A stretch of 55,110 bases of DNA from Streptomyces roseochromogenus subsp. oscitans DS 12.976 (GCF_000497445.1 NZ_CM002285.1:4858250-4913359); one strand, 5' to 3'; counted from the stretch's first letter, positions 39,547 through 47,676 are shown. Notes: generated from the letters alone by a model not told the origin. Made by a program: numbers and translations.

Positions 39547-40475
39547 GTCGCTGCCCCGGCGTTGCGGCGGGCTTCGGCCAGTACCCGGCGGAAGAAGGCG
39601 GCGTATGTGTGGTCCACGTATGTCGCCAGTTCCTGCACCTCGGAGTGGCGCTCGCGCAGGCGGTTGATCGGCACGGTCATCGCCGCATGGTGCTCCACGT
39701 GCAGGTTGTTCCCGTTCGTGAACCACGTGCTGATCCAACTACCCGTTATGGAACGCGTGTTGCGAAGGACATCACTGGTCTCCGAGTCGCACAGGATGTG
39801 TTCCGGCAGTTCGACGAGGAAGTGCATCGGCACCGCGAAGACCAGCGGGGCGATCCACAGTCTGACCGCGTACTCGCCGAAACCGGCAAGGCAGACCACC
39901 GCGGTGACCGCGATGACCGCCCCGATCAGCCTGTACTCGGACACGATCTCGCGGCGCCTGCGGTCGGAGATCTGGCCCAGGTCGTACGTCCATGTGCCGC
40001 GGTAGCTGCGGATGATCTCCCTGATTACGACGAGCACTCGCCCATAGTCGAAGAGCCCGCGGAAGAGGGCCCGGAAGGTGAGTGGCTGCCTGGTGTCGAA
40101 CCCGAAGAACTCCGAGTCCTGCGGGCTTCCGAGATACTTGTGGTGCTGGAGATGGCGTACCCGGTAATGGCTGTAGGAGACCAGCAGCGGCAGGCCGAGC
40201 AAAACCCCGACCGGCCGGTGCGGTCGCGCCTTGGTGAACGCCGAATGGTGAAGACACTGGTGCTGCAGTTCAACCGCGTGGGTGTAGACCGCTCCCAGCA
40301 CGATGAACCCGGCGATCATTGCGAGCCAGTTCGCCTGGAGCGCGAGCGCGCCTCCCACGATGATGAGTGCGACCACGACCGCCAGCTTGAGGACGAAGAT
40401 CCTCTGGTCGCGGGTGGAGACGCGGGCTCTCTGGTAAAGGAGCGTCGGTACTGTCCGTTCCTCTGTGCTCGTCAT
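39543..40475 (-). CDS. Membrane fatty-acid-desaturase-type di-iron enzyme
   Basis: 310 residues with hydrophobic segments at about 28-46, 50-66, 88-101, 182-200 and 205-222. The three histidine boxes are intact: H72-x3-H76-H77 (HQCLHH), H108-x2-H111-H112 (HLQHH) and H259-x2-H262-H263 (HVEHH). 'ELPEHILCD' and 'TNGNNLHVEHH' resemble desaturases/hydroxylases that act on small or carotenoid-like substrates rather than acyl-ACP. It should use O2 and electrons to desaturate, hydroxylate or cleave its substrate at the membrane. It begins 30 bases after the di-iron oxidase gene and shares its transcript. Substrate unknown. Confidence 0.92.
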   Translation of the reverse strand: MTSTEERTVPTLLYQRARVSTRDQRIFVLKLAVVVALIIVGGALALQANWLAMIAGFIVLGAVYTHAVELQHQCLHHSAFTKARPHRPVGVLLGLPLLVSYSHYRVRHLQHHKYLGSPQDSEFFGFDTRQPLTFRALFRGLFDYGRVLVVIREIIRSYRGTWTYDLGQISDRRRREIVSEYRLIGAVIAVTAVVCLAGFGEYAVRLWIAPLVFAVPMHFLVELPEHILCDSETSDVLRNTRSITGSWISTWFTNGNNLHVEHHAAMTVPINRLRERHSEVQELATYVDHTYAAFFRRVLAEARRNAGAAT

Positions 40476-40505
40476 TCGCTTCCCTTCCTGCGCGATTGAG
40501 GAGGC

Positions 40506-41468
40506 TCAGCCGAGCTCTTTCATCTGGTTCCAGATCTCGCCGTAGTACGCGTTGGCCACCCGGACGCGGGTGGCCACGCCGAGCGCGATCTCCTGGAGCA
40601 ACTCGGGGGAACGGTCCACCAGCGGCACGAAGACACCCTCGAACCACTCGGCCCCGTGGTCGGCGTCGACATGGACGTGTATGCGCTGGTAGTCGATGAC
40701 GTCCTCAGGAACGTTGAGCCTGTTGCAGCCGTCCACCATGGCCTGGAAACGAGGGGACGCACTCTGTTCGAGGACTCCCATCGCGCCGAGTGCCCGCGGG
40801 TTGAGATGCCGGTGGATGCCGTACATCAGCAGCAAAGAGGCGTTCTCGTACGCCTCGGCGAAATGGAGTTGAGAGTAGTCGATGCCATTGTTGTCGAGGT
40901 GCTTTCGCATGTACTGGGCCGAGTGCTCGAACATTCGGGTGTGCACCCGGCTGAGGTCACCCTCACCCATCTCGTCCCAGTAATTCTCGGCGATGGTGAG
41001 CTTAGTCTTGCCCGCCGTGCCGATCTGCACCATGGCCATGAGGTCGTCGAATTTACTGTCGACGAGTTCCTCGGCCATGAAGAACAGTGCGATTTCGTTG
41101 AGCGAGGCCTGGTCGGCCAGGTAGGCGCAGAACTCAGGTTGCGTGTGCGCTTCGGCGGTGGCGAGGAACCAGTCCTGGAACTCGGCACCTGTGGTCGGCA
41201 GGCTGGCGGTGTCGACCTGGGAGTCTTCCCAGGTCAGCCAGGACTTCTCGATTTTGTGAATCTCGGGATCGGCGTTCAGCCTCGGTATCCGGTGGAATTC
41301 TTCCGGACCTGCCATGTAACTGACATAGTGCGCATGCAGGCGGCGTAGCATCCGCAGCCGGACCGCTCGGTCCGAGGTGCCCTGCGATGGGAAGGCCGCA
41401 GCCAGCTCGGAGTCAAAGGGAGCATCAGCCGATATCGTGCTGCTGCTATGGGCAGGGGTGAGCGCCAT
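40506..41468 (-). CDS. Haem-oxygenase-like di-iron oxidase (iron-containing redox enzyme family)
   Basis: 320 residues, ATG preceded by AGGAG. All-helical, with the acidic/His ligand pattern of HDO proteins: 'SLNEIALFFMAEELVDSKFDDL', shown by 'NEIALFFMAEELVDSKF'; then 'AENYWDEMGEGDLSRVHTRMFEHS' given by 'ENYWDEMGEGDLSRVH'; and near the C-terminus 'HVHVDADHGAEWFEGV'. Known HDO enzymes of this superfamily (UndA, SznF, PolF, BesC) decarboxylate, N-oxidise, cyclise or fragment small acids and free amino acids using O2. It heads the three-gene downstream unit (HDO, desaturase, small protein), with 360 bases of upstream DNA separating it from LysR. Substrate unknown. Confidence 0.87.
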   Translation of the reverse strand: MALTPAHSSSTISADAPFDSELAAAFPSQGTSDRAVRLRMLRRLHAHYVSYMAGPEEFHRIPRLNADPEIHKIEKSWLTWEDSQVDTASLPTTGAEFQDWFLATAEAHTQPEFCAYLADQASLNEIALFFMAEELVDSKFDDLMAMVQIGTAGKTKLTIAENYWDEMGEGDLSRVHTRMFEHSAQYMRKHLDNNGIDYSQLHFAEAYENASLLLMYGIHRHLNPRALGAMGVLEQSASPRFQAMVDGCNRLNVPEDVIDYQRIHVHVDADHGAEWFEGVFVPLVDRSPELLQEIALGVATRVRVANAYYGEIWNQMKELG

Positions 41469-41831
41469 GGTTACTCCTATTCGATGTTCTGGGATCGAAA
41501 CCTGAACCGTCGTCTGGTTTTGCGACGGAGATCACGATGGTGATATTTCCGTCGTGAGGGCAGGTCCGTCTGAGACTCAGGGATTCATTCCTGGCGCAGC
41601 GAGGACTGCATTCGCCATTTTGTTTCGGGTCCAGAGGCAGGACCAGACATGTTCAGCAGAACCGCAGACACAAAGCGCGGTTCGCCGGTGACACGGCGCG
41701 GCGGGTCCGTCAAACCGGACGTCAGGTGAAGAATGCCGCGGTGCGCATGATCATCCAACGGCATAGTCGAACGATCAAGGTTTCTTGTTGACTCGCCGCC
41801 CTGCGGCCTGTCCGGACGTGTGGTCAGCCGG
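41469..41831. other. Intergenic region between LysR and the di-iron oxidase gene
   Basis: 363 bases with no credible gene. It should carry the promoter of the HDO-desaturase unit and LysR sites. A small hairpin CCGTCG-N10-CGACGG (41507-41528) lies in the leader. GC is lower than in the flanking genes. Confidence 0.55.
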
Positions 41832-42770
41832 CTACGGCAGCCTGTATGTGGACAACAAGGCCATCAGGTCCTCGGCAGCCCGGGTGAGTTCGTTGCGCAC
41901 CACCGGTAGCAGGCGCGAGCCGGCGGTCTCCACCGACTCCAGGAGCACCACGGTGCGCTGCGGGAGTTCCTCCGCCAAGACCGCGGCGACCTCCAGTCCG
42001 TTGCTGTCCAGTTGCAGGCAGGAGACGGGTATCAGCGCCACCGCATCGTGGGTGTCAGCCATCCGTTGCAGGAGTGACCAGTCGTCGGAGCGTGCCACGG
42101 TGCGCGGCCGGACACCCATCCGCGCCAGATGTCGTCCCAGCAACTGGTCGCAGGCGGAGCCCCGCCGCGGGAGCACCCAGGGCAGCCCCGAATAACCGCG
42201 TATGGAGGTGGGACAGGAGCCCCTCCCGGCGTACGCCTTGGGCAGGACCAGGGCAAATGGCTCTCGCCAGAGCACGCGGTGTGTCAGCCGCGGGTCCATG
42301 GTCAGGTCGCCGTCCAGGATCTCGCCCAGTGTCAGCGCGGCGTCGAGCTGGGCGTGCTCGACAAGGCTCGCGGCCTCCAGCGGATCCACTTCCAGTAGTT
42401 CGACGTGAAACTGTTGCTGGCTGCGCAGCCGTGCGGCAGCGGGGAGCACACACGCGGCGAGTGCGGACGGGAAGGCGCCGATGCGGATGGTGCGGCGGGT
42501 TGAAGGACGGGCGCCGCTCCTTATGTTGAGCAGGCCGCGCTCCCACATAAGGACGATCTTGTCGGCGAGTTCCGCCGCGGCCAACCCTTCTTCGGTGAGC
42601 CGGCCACCCCGGCCCTGGCGCTCAAAGAGCGTCATCCCGCATTCTTCGGACAGAGCCTTGATCCGCCCGGAGACGGAGGAGGGCGCCAGGTGCATCACTT
42701 TGGCAGCCGCATGCACAGAGCCCTGGCGACGCAGCTCGCCCAGTGTTTGGAGAGTCGACATGCTGACCAC
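41832..42770 (-). CDS. LysR-family transcriptional regulator
   Basis: 312 residues (GTG 42770; ATG 42761 is an alternative). The N-terminal HTH is clear: 'LQTLGELRRQGSVHAAAKVMHLAPSSVSGRIKALSEECGMTLFERQGRGGRLTEEG', represented by 'GSVHAAAKVMHLAPSSVSGR' and 'LFERQGRGGRLTEEG'. The effector domain starts 'IRIGAFPSALAACVLPAAA' and contains 'LREPF'-type and 'LPWVLPRRGSACDQ' segments. It lies inside the oxidative cluster on the same strand, between the PPOX gene and the HDO unit, and is the obvious pathway regulator. The effector is probably a pathway intermediate. Confidence 0.92.
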   Translation of the reverse strand: MVSMSTLQTLGELRRQGSVHAAAKVMHLAPSSVSGRIKALSEECGMTLFERQGRGGRLTEEGLAAAELADKIVLMWERGLLNIRSGARPSTRRTIRIGAFPSALAACVLPAAARLRSQQQFHVELLEVDPLEAASLVEHAQLDAALTLGEILDGDLTMDPRLTHRVLWREPFALVLPKAYAGRGSCPTSIRGYSGLPWVLPRRGSACDQLLGRHLARMGVRPRTVARSDDWSLLQRMADTHDAVALIPVSCLQLDSNGLEVAAVLAEELPQRTVVLLESVETAGSRLLPVVRNELTRAAEDLMALLSTYRLP

Positions 42771-42919
42771 GGCTGCCCCCGCTTATGACGTTTCGTTAAG
42801 CCGGGATGGTAGCAGCCGGGTGCACCAGTCAATCTTGAATCAACCCTCCGACCTGGGATGTTGCCCAGGCGACGGTAGCGAGGGGGCGATCAGGACGGGG
42901 CCTGCTCGGAAATGGTTGG

Positions 42920-43651
42920 TTACTCTCCGTCACGCACGAGTGATGTTTCCCTCCGGCTCACGATGCCGTCGTACTCGGGCTTGAGCTTCCAGTCCGGGTC
43001 GGGCGGTATGTAGTCGGTTCTGGGGCAGTCCGCCGAGCGTTCGCCGGTCGACCGGTCGTGGAGGTAGCGCGGGCAGTTTTCGAACACTTCGCGGACTGTC
43101 ACCCGTAGCACCGCATCCGCTCCGATATGCGCGGCCACGTCGGCAGTGTCGGTGAGCACCTCACACACGCCGTTGACCCGCAGCTTGGCCCGGTGTTCGG
43201 GGAAGAGGAACAGCAGTCCGACGTTCGGGCACGCCAGTGCGTTGCCGAACGACCGGAACATTCCGTTGCCGTCGTAGCTCGGGATCTCCAGGGTCCGGGG
43301 ATCCGGCACGCGGACGAACCCGGGCAGGCCACCCTTGTAGGAGCACTCGGGCCGCCCGTGCGGATCGGTCGTGGCGAGAAAGACAGCATCGGCACTCCTG
43401 ATCCAGCCGATGTGCTCGTCAGCGAGAGAGTCATGCACGTAATGGCGGGCAATGTGCTGGGCCAGGCGCTCGGTGCCGAGCCGGCGCTGCAACTGCCGGC
43501 TGCCGTCGTGGTAGAAGTCGTCGGCCGGCCTGGCCCCGGCAGGCGCGGGCAGTCCGTCATCCCGCTTCGCGCCGAGCCTGGTGGCCGCTGTGCTGTCCGC
43601 CTCGCTGAGCGGTCGCTGGATCCTACTGCTGACCGAAGGGTCGGCAGACAT
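42920..43651 (-). CDS. PPOX-type flavin enzyme (pyridoxamine 5'-phosphate oxidase family)
   Basis: 243 residues from the ATG at 43651 (GGAGAGG upstream). The PPOX barrel is recognisable: 'ADEHIGWIRSADAVFLATTDPHGRPECSYKGG' (pieces 'FLATTDPHGRPECSYKGG'), 'VPDPRTLEIPSYDGNGMFRSFGNAL', shown by 'EIPSYDGNGMFRSFG', 'VGLLFLFPEHRAKLRVNG' and 'VREVFENCPRYLHD'. These predict FMN binding and a dimer. The longer-than-minimal N-terminus (about 50 residues) resembles the stand-alone oxidoreductases of the family rather than PdxH. Within the cluster it may reduce or oxidise an intermediate, or supply reduced flavin. Confidence 0.87.
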   Translation of the reverse strand: MSADPSVSSRIQRPLSEADSTAATRLGAKRDDGLPAPAGARPADDFYHDGSRQLQRRLGTERLAQHIARHYVHDSLADEHIGWIRSADAVFLATTDPHGRPECSYKGGLPGFVRVPDPRTLEIPSYDGNGMFRSFGNALACPNVGLLFLFPEHRAKLRVNGVCEVLTDTADVAAHIGADAVLRVTVREVFENCPRYLHDRSTGERSADCPRTDYIPPDPDWKLKPEYDGIVSRRETSLVRDGE

Positions 43652-43804
43652 GCGTGTCCTCTCCAAAGGTGTGATCTCGCCGCCGACGCGGCGGTTTCCT
43701 GCCGGACGGCGACACGCGTGCGGCCCGGCCCTGCGCAGAGGGACCGGGCCGACCTGTTTCATCCGCGCTGGAGTATCCGTGCGCGGCTGCGACGAACGTG
43801 CCTG

Positions 43805-44542
43805 TCAGGTACGGCGGGTGAGGACCGCGATGAACGTGTCCCGGTGGCCGGTGCCGCCCTCAACGGTCGACACGATGGGCGTGACACCGTGCAAAGTCCG
43901 CTCGTCATCGTTGAGCAGGAAGTCGCCGGGAGGCTGGAGAACCACGCTCACCAACTCCCGCCCGTGGCCGCCGCCGGGTTCTGCGGCGTACAGCGAACTC
44001 GCGCCACCATCGGCTGCGTTGCGGCCCACGACCACGGTGAACACGTAGTCCACACCGTCGCGGTGGATGCCCTCAGGGGTCGGCTTCCCCTGGCTTTGCG
44101 GACGTGCCAAGATGCGGTTCTGGAAGCATTGGGCGTACCAGGTGCCGGGGCTCTTCTCGGCCTCGTCCAGTTGCCGGGCGCACCATGCCAGCAGCGAGTG
44201 GACGACCGGGCCGCGTGCGACCTCGTCCTCGAACGGCTCGAAAAGGCGCTCCACGCCACCGTTGAGCTGGTTGATGCGCTTGGTCTGGTGATAAGCGCGG
44301 TGCGGCAGCAACTCGACGGACTCGGCAGTGCAGTCGAACTCCGAATAGCGCCGTACCCGGTAGTCGCCGCCGTCCGCCATGAACGGGTCCAGCACCAGCC
44401 GGTCCCAGGACGACAGGAAGGTCTGCCACTCGGGCGACGCGGTGAGTGACCGGCCCAGGACCGTGTCGATCTGCCCGGCGGCGTAGCCGAGGTCGCGCAG
44501 CTCCTGCGCAATCGGTCGGTCCTGTGTGATGTGGCTGTTCAT
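43805..44542 (-). CDS. 2-oxoglutarate/Fe(II) dioxygenase, free-amino-acid hydroxylase type (2OG-Fe_Oxy_2)
   Basis: 245 residues from the ATG at 44542 (AAAGGGTGG upstream). The iron facial triad is visible: 'EGIHRDGVDYVFTVVVGRN' (His-x-Asp) and 'DDERTLHGVTPIVS' (distal His), with the 2-oxoglutarate Arg in 'GTGHRDTFIAVL'. 'YRVRRYSEFDC', 'HQTKRINQLNGGVERLF' and 'WYAQCFQNRILA' match the family of L-isoleucine dioxygenase and relatives, which hydroxylate free amino acids. No carrier protein is nearby, consistent with a free substrate. It is 10 bases downstream of the exporter gene. Confidence 0.9.
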   Translation of the reverse strand: MNSHITQDRPIAQELRDLGYAAGQIDTVLGRSLTASPEWQTFLSSWDRLVLDPFMADGGDYRVRRYSEFDCTAESVELLPHRAYHQTKRINQLNGGVERLFEPFEDEVARGPVVHSLLAWCARQLDEAEKSPGTWYAQCFQNRILARPQSQGKPTPEGIHRDGVDYVFTVVVGRNAADGGASSLYAAEPGGGHGRELVSVVLQPPGDFLLNDDERTLHGVTPIVSTVEGGTGHRDTFIAVLTRRT

Positions 44543-44552
44543 TGCCCACCCT

Positions 44553-45533
44553 TTACTTCGTGGAGATGTCGATGCCGGGGGATGTGGCGGATTCTGAGGA
44601 GGTGCGCGCAAGACCGTCGTCCTGCGCGGCGGACGGTTCTGCGATGCTGCCCGCCCGGCCCGGCGAACGCCGCAGGCCGTGCAGCAGATCGGGCCGGATC
44701 ACGACCGTGACCCCGGCGAGGATGAGCAGGCCGCCGGCCAGCTCGGTGGTACTGGGCACCTCGTGTCGGACCAGCCAGGCGGTGATGACGCCCACGACCG
44801 GGACCAGAAGGGAAAAGGAGCCGACGGACGCGGCTGAATTGCTCTTCAGCAGGGAAGCCCAGATACCGAACGCGACAAGGCTCGACAGGACGACCGTGAA
44901 CACCAGCGCGCCGAGTCCGGTCCCGTTGACATGGGCGACCGCCTTCCAGTCGCGTTGTGGCCCTTCGAGGAAGAGAGAGAGCAGGAACAACGGCACGGGA
45001 GCAGCAAGGGCGGACCACACGGTCAGCCGAAAGCCGCTGGTCGGCCGGGCGATCCTGGTGGCGACGTTCGCCGCGGCCCAGCAGGCCCCGGCGGACACCA
45101 CGATCAGCAGTGCGCCAAGCGGAGCCTTTCCGGCGTCCGCGGCGATGATGACCAGACCCAGCACACCCAGCATGACCCCCACGAGAGCCGCCGGACGCGG
45201 TCTGTCCCGGAGGAAGAGGAAGGCGAAGAGCACGGTGAACGCCGCCTGCCCCTGAAGCACCAGTGAGGCGAGTCCGGGCGGCACCCCGAGGTGCATTCCC
45301 GTGAACAGCAGTCCGAACTGCCCGACGCCCTGAAGCAGACCGATGGCGGCGACATGGGTCCACCGTGCCCCCGGGCCCTTGATGAACAACACCGCGGGGA
45401 ACGCCACGAAGGTGAAGCGGAGGGCCGCGAACAACAGCGGAGGAAACTGGTCCAGGCCGGCGTCGATGATCACGAAGTTGGCACCCCAGATGACCGCTAC
45501 CAGCAGACCGAGCAGCGTATGGCGTCGAGACAC
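44553..45533 (-). CDS. EamA/RhtA-type transporter
   Basis: 326 residues from GTG 45533 (GGAGGAACC directly upstream). Ten helices in two EamA repeats: 'LLGLLVAVIWGANFVIID', 'FAALRFTFVAFPAVLFI', 'PPGLASLVLQGQAAFTVLFAF' in the first; 'LIVVSAGACWAAANVATRI', 'FTVVLSSLVAFGIWASLL', 'GSFSLLVPVVGVITAWL' in the second. Such proteins (RhtA, YdeD) export amino acids and related metabolites. It is the first gene of the run and is followed at once by the dioxygenase, so it probably exports the hydroxylated product. A TCCAAA-N25-TTTGGA dyad lies 72-108 bases upstream. Confidence 0.92.
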   Translation of the reverse strand: MSRRHTLLGLLVAVIWGANFVIIDAGLDQFPPLLFAALRFTFVAFPAVLFIKGPGARWTHVAAIGLLQGVGQFGLLFTGMHLGVPPGLASLVLQGQAAFTVLFAFLFLRDRPRPAALVGVMLGVLGLVIIAADAGKAPLGALLIVVSAGACWAAANVATRIARPTSGFRLTVWSALAAPVPLFLLSLFLEGPQRDWKAVAHVNGTGLGALVFTVVLSSLVAFGIWASLLKSNSAASVGSFSLLVPVVGVITAWLVRHEVPSTTELAGGLLILAGVTVVIRPDLLHGLRRSPGRAGSIAEPSAAQDDGLARTSSESATSPGIDISTK

Positions 45534-45815
45534 GGTTCCTCCTCTTCTCCCCGCGGCCCCAGTCTTGAGGCAACGACCTGCTGTCCCAAGAGGCCGTCGG
45601 CATATCCAAACGAACCGCTGTTCCATACCGGGATATTTGGACCTGAACCCGGGCATACCCCGGGCCGCTGAGGAGCCGGCGACGCGCGCGTCATGAGGAA
45701 AGGTCGAACAATCCGGGGAGTAAAGACGGTGTCGTGCTCCTGCGTGAGCAGCTGACGCACTCCCGTGAGGGAACAGCTAGTGCTGGATTCCTCAAACGGA
45801 TCGGGCCTGTCGCCG

Positions 45816-45860
45816 TTCCGTGAACCGTGACCCCTACCGGTCGATGAAAAGTGACCCCTT
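45816..45860. repeat. Possible IS21-type terminal repeat remnant
   Basis: GTGACCCCT occurs twice (45827 and 45851, 24 bases apart) in a context, CCGGTCGATGAAAAGTGACC, that I associate with the multiple terminal repeats of IS21-family elements. No transposase text is found. The 280 bases before it (45534-45815) hold no gene I can support. Low confidence. Confidence 0.3.
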
Positions 45861-45870
45861 CCGTGATCAA

Positions 45871-45995
45871 GTGATCAGTCTGGTGAGTGCCGCGTGCCGG
45901 GCTGCCGGGCTCGATGACAGAGGCGTTGAGCTGATCCGCCTGGGGAGAACGCTCTGTTCCGACTGGCCACGGCGCCGCTGATCGTCATCTACGCC
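45871..45995 (+). pseudogene. Phosphotransferase fragment
   Basis: Reads 'VISLVSAACRAAGLDDRGVELIRLG' (as 'AAGLDDRGVELIRLG') and then, after a one-base deletion near 45944, 'ENALFRLATAPLIVIYA' in the next frame. This matches the N-terminal region of aminoglycoside-phosphotransferase-like proteins often carried by actinomycete integrative elements. The rest of the gene is missing. Confidence 0.6.
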
Positions 45996-46073
45996 ACGGG
46001 TTGGCGGGCGGCGGGCGGCGGCCGGTGAAGGTGCAGGACGAACTGGGCGAGCTGATCGAGGCCATGCTCAGCC

Positions 46074-46649
46074 ATGAACGCGCACGCCGGGGTCCTCTGG
46101 CGGCGCTTCTCGATCTGCCTCCGCCGGGAGGTCGCCAAGAGGGCTGGGCTCACGCAGCGAGCCTTCCGCGACCACGCGCGCGTCTCGTTCGCCAAGGTCG
46201 CCGAGTACTGGAAGCGTGGTGCTGTCCACTTCCACGCGGTCATCCGCCTCGACGGCCTGGGCCACCACCGAGCTGCTGACAGACGCCATCCGTGCGGCTA
46301 CCAGTGCGGCACGCATCGACGGACCGGAGATCGACGGCTGGTCGCACACCTTCGTCTTCGGCCGTCAGCTCGACGTCCGCCCGATCCGTTCCGCCGACTT
46401 CAACGACGGCCAGGAGCTGACCGAGCGGGCCGTGGCGGCGTACATCGCCAAGTACGCCACCAAGGGCGCCGAGACGGCGACGGGCACCCTGGACCGGCCG
46501 ATCAGGTTCCTCGCCGAGCTGGCCCAGGACCGGATCACCGAACATGCCCGGCGCGTGATCCGTACCGCATGGACCCTCGGCGCACGCTCCGAGCTGGCGG
46601 ATCTCCGGCTTCGAGCCTGGGCTCACATGCTCGGCTTCCGCGGCCAGGG
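46074..46649 (+). pseudogene. repSA-type replication initiator, truncated and frameshifted
   Basis: The first frame reads 'NAHAGVLWRRFSICLRREVA' and 'HARVSFAKVAEYWKRGAVHFHAVIRLDG'. Near 46252 the match jumps by one frame to 'WATTELLTDAIRAATSAARID', 'FGRQLDVRPIRSADFNDGQEL', 'VAAYIAKYATKGAETATG' and 'LRLRAWAHMLGFRG'. This is the conserved core of RepSA-type rolling-circle initiators of pSAM2-like elements (HFHAVI is the metal motif). The N-terminal zinc region and the C-terminus are lost. The text runs directly into an integrase 3' end at 46650. Confidence 0.85.
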
Positions 46650-46778
46650 GAGCCTGGGGGAGCGGCACGGATGCGCGCCCGCTACATGCATGTGACCGGC
46701 GTCATGCTCCGCAAAGTCGCTCAGCAAGTCGGAGACGCCCTGTGGGCGGCGCCCGGAGCGGGCCAGGAAGCCAACTGA
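46650..46778 (+). pseudogene. Integrase C-terminal fragment fused to repSA remnant
   Basis: 'EPGGAARMRARYMHVTGVML' then 'RKVAQQVGDALWAAPG' and a stop. This is the catalytic-Tyr segment (RYMHVT) and tail of an actinomycete tyrosine integrase. Everything that normally lies between repSA and the integrase end is deleted. A terminator and the first att copy follow immediately. Confidence 0.85.
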
Positions 46779-46803
46779 GACGGAAACTGAGACGGACAAA
46801 CGC

Positions 46804-46839
46804 CAGAGGGCCGGACCACTTTCATGGTCCGGCCCTCTG
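46804..46839 (+). terminator. Hairpin terminator behind integrase remnant
   Basis: A perfect 15-bp stem (46804-46818 with 46825-46839) and 6-nt loop end 5 bases before the att copy at 46845. The same layout recurs before the other two att copies. Confidence 0.9.
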
Positions 46840-46844
46840 AGCTG

Positions 46845-46898
46845 GCGGAGGATACGAGATTCGAACTCGTGAGGGGTTGCCCCCAACACGCTTTCCAA
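46845..46898. repeat. att copy 1: 3' end of tRNA-Ser(GGA)
   Basis: 54 bases identical to 53243-53296, running from just outside the acceptor end of tRNA-Ser(GGA) into its anticodon loop (...CTTTCCAA). After that it diverges from the tRNA but stays identical to copy 2 for 13 more bases (to 46911). It is a typical attachment site of a tRNA-integrating element. Confidence 0.92.
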
Positions 46899-47019
46899 AT
46901 GTTCGTCTGGGGATACGGGGATGTGCGGGAGCGTTCTGACCTGCGGCGCAGCCGGCTCGGGTGGGCTTCTGAACGATGTCGTACGGTGGTGAACGCAACC
47001 AGAACTGTAACTTCCTGAC

Positions 47020-47442
47020 CTACTTGCCGTGCTCCGGGCCATACCACTGGAGGGCTTGCCCGGTCACTGCGGCGATGCACTCGAAGTCGTGATCGCGATG
47101 GAGCAGGGTGAGCCCCTGCAGTTCAGCGGTCGCGGCGACAACCAAGTCGACAGCTCCGGCACTTCGGTGTTTCCCCTGCTTGGTGAGGGCTTCCTGGACC
47201 TGCCAGGCGCGGTCGTAGGCGCGGTCGTCGACGGGAACCCAGCCGAAGATCAGCCGCAGGTCCTCGATGCCGCTCGCCCGGTCGGCAGCTGACCGTGCGC
47301 TGTAGAAGAACTCGAGTTCGGTGATCGGGCAGGTCGCGATGAGTCCGGCCGCGGCGGCCTGGTCCCAGCCGTACTGCTCCGCTTCCCTGTACATGAACCG
47401 CGCGAGCGCGCTGGTGTCGATCAGGAACTGGGCCGCGTTCAC
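47020..47442 (-). CDS. VapC-family PIN-domain toxin
   Basis: 140 residues from a GTG that overlaps the antitoxin stop by 4 bases. The acidic residues of PIN ribonucleases are all present: Asp in 'FLIDTSALARF', Glu in 'CPITELEFFYSAR', Asp in 'SAGAVDLVVAATAE' and Asp in 'LTLLHRDHDFECIA'. VapC toxins cleave tRNA or rRNA and are neutralised by the partner VapB. The pair sits inside an integrative-element remnant, where it could act as an addiction module. It looks intact. Confidence 0.92.
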   Translation of the reverse strand: MNAAQFLIDTSALARFMYREAEQYGWDQAAAAGLIATCPITELEFFYSARSAADRASGIEDLRLIFGWVPVDDRAYDRAWQVQEALTKQGKHRSAGAVDLVVAATAELQGLTLLHRDHDFECIAAVTGQALQWYGPEHGK

Positions 47443-47654
47443 CGACGGTAGTTCTCTTTGTTCTCGAACAGCTCCAGATCAAATGCGCCGTCCCCGGCCG
47501 CGGCACGCAGCCGGGCGAGGGCCAGGGCGCGACGCCGACTCTCCAGCACCTCGCGAAGAGCGGTGTTGACCGTCTCTTTCTTGGTGCTCGTTCCGAGCGC
47601 TTTGGCCACGTCCGCGACCAGGTCGTCGTCCAGGTCGATAACCGTCCGACTCAT
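47439..47654 (-). CDS. VapB-family antitoxin
   Basis: 71 residues. N-terminal ribbon-helix-helix 'MSRTVIDLDDDLVADVAKAL' and 'GTSTKKETVNTALREVLE', followed by a basic helix and the toxin-binding tail 'DGAFDLELFENKENYRR'. It precedes and overlaps the toxin gene, as usual. A dyad at 47677-47695 lies just before its start. Confidence 0.93.
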   Translation of the reverse strand: MSRTVIDLDDDLVADVAKALGTSTKKETVNTALREVLESRRRALALARLRAAAGDGAFDLELFENKENYRR

Positions 47655-47676
47655 GTACGCCTCCTGATATCAAATG

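Noticed and set aside
39157..45533. Treating the oxidative cluster as cargo of the tRNA-Ser(GGA) elements
   Set aside because: No att copy lies left of 46845, and the cluster's GC and codon use match the host, so linkage to the elements is not shown.
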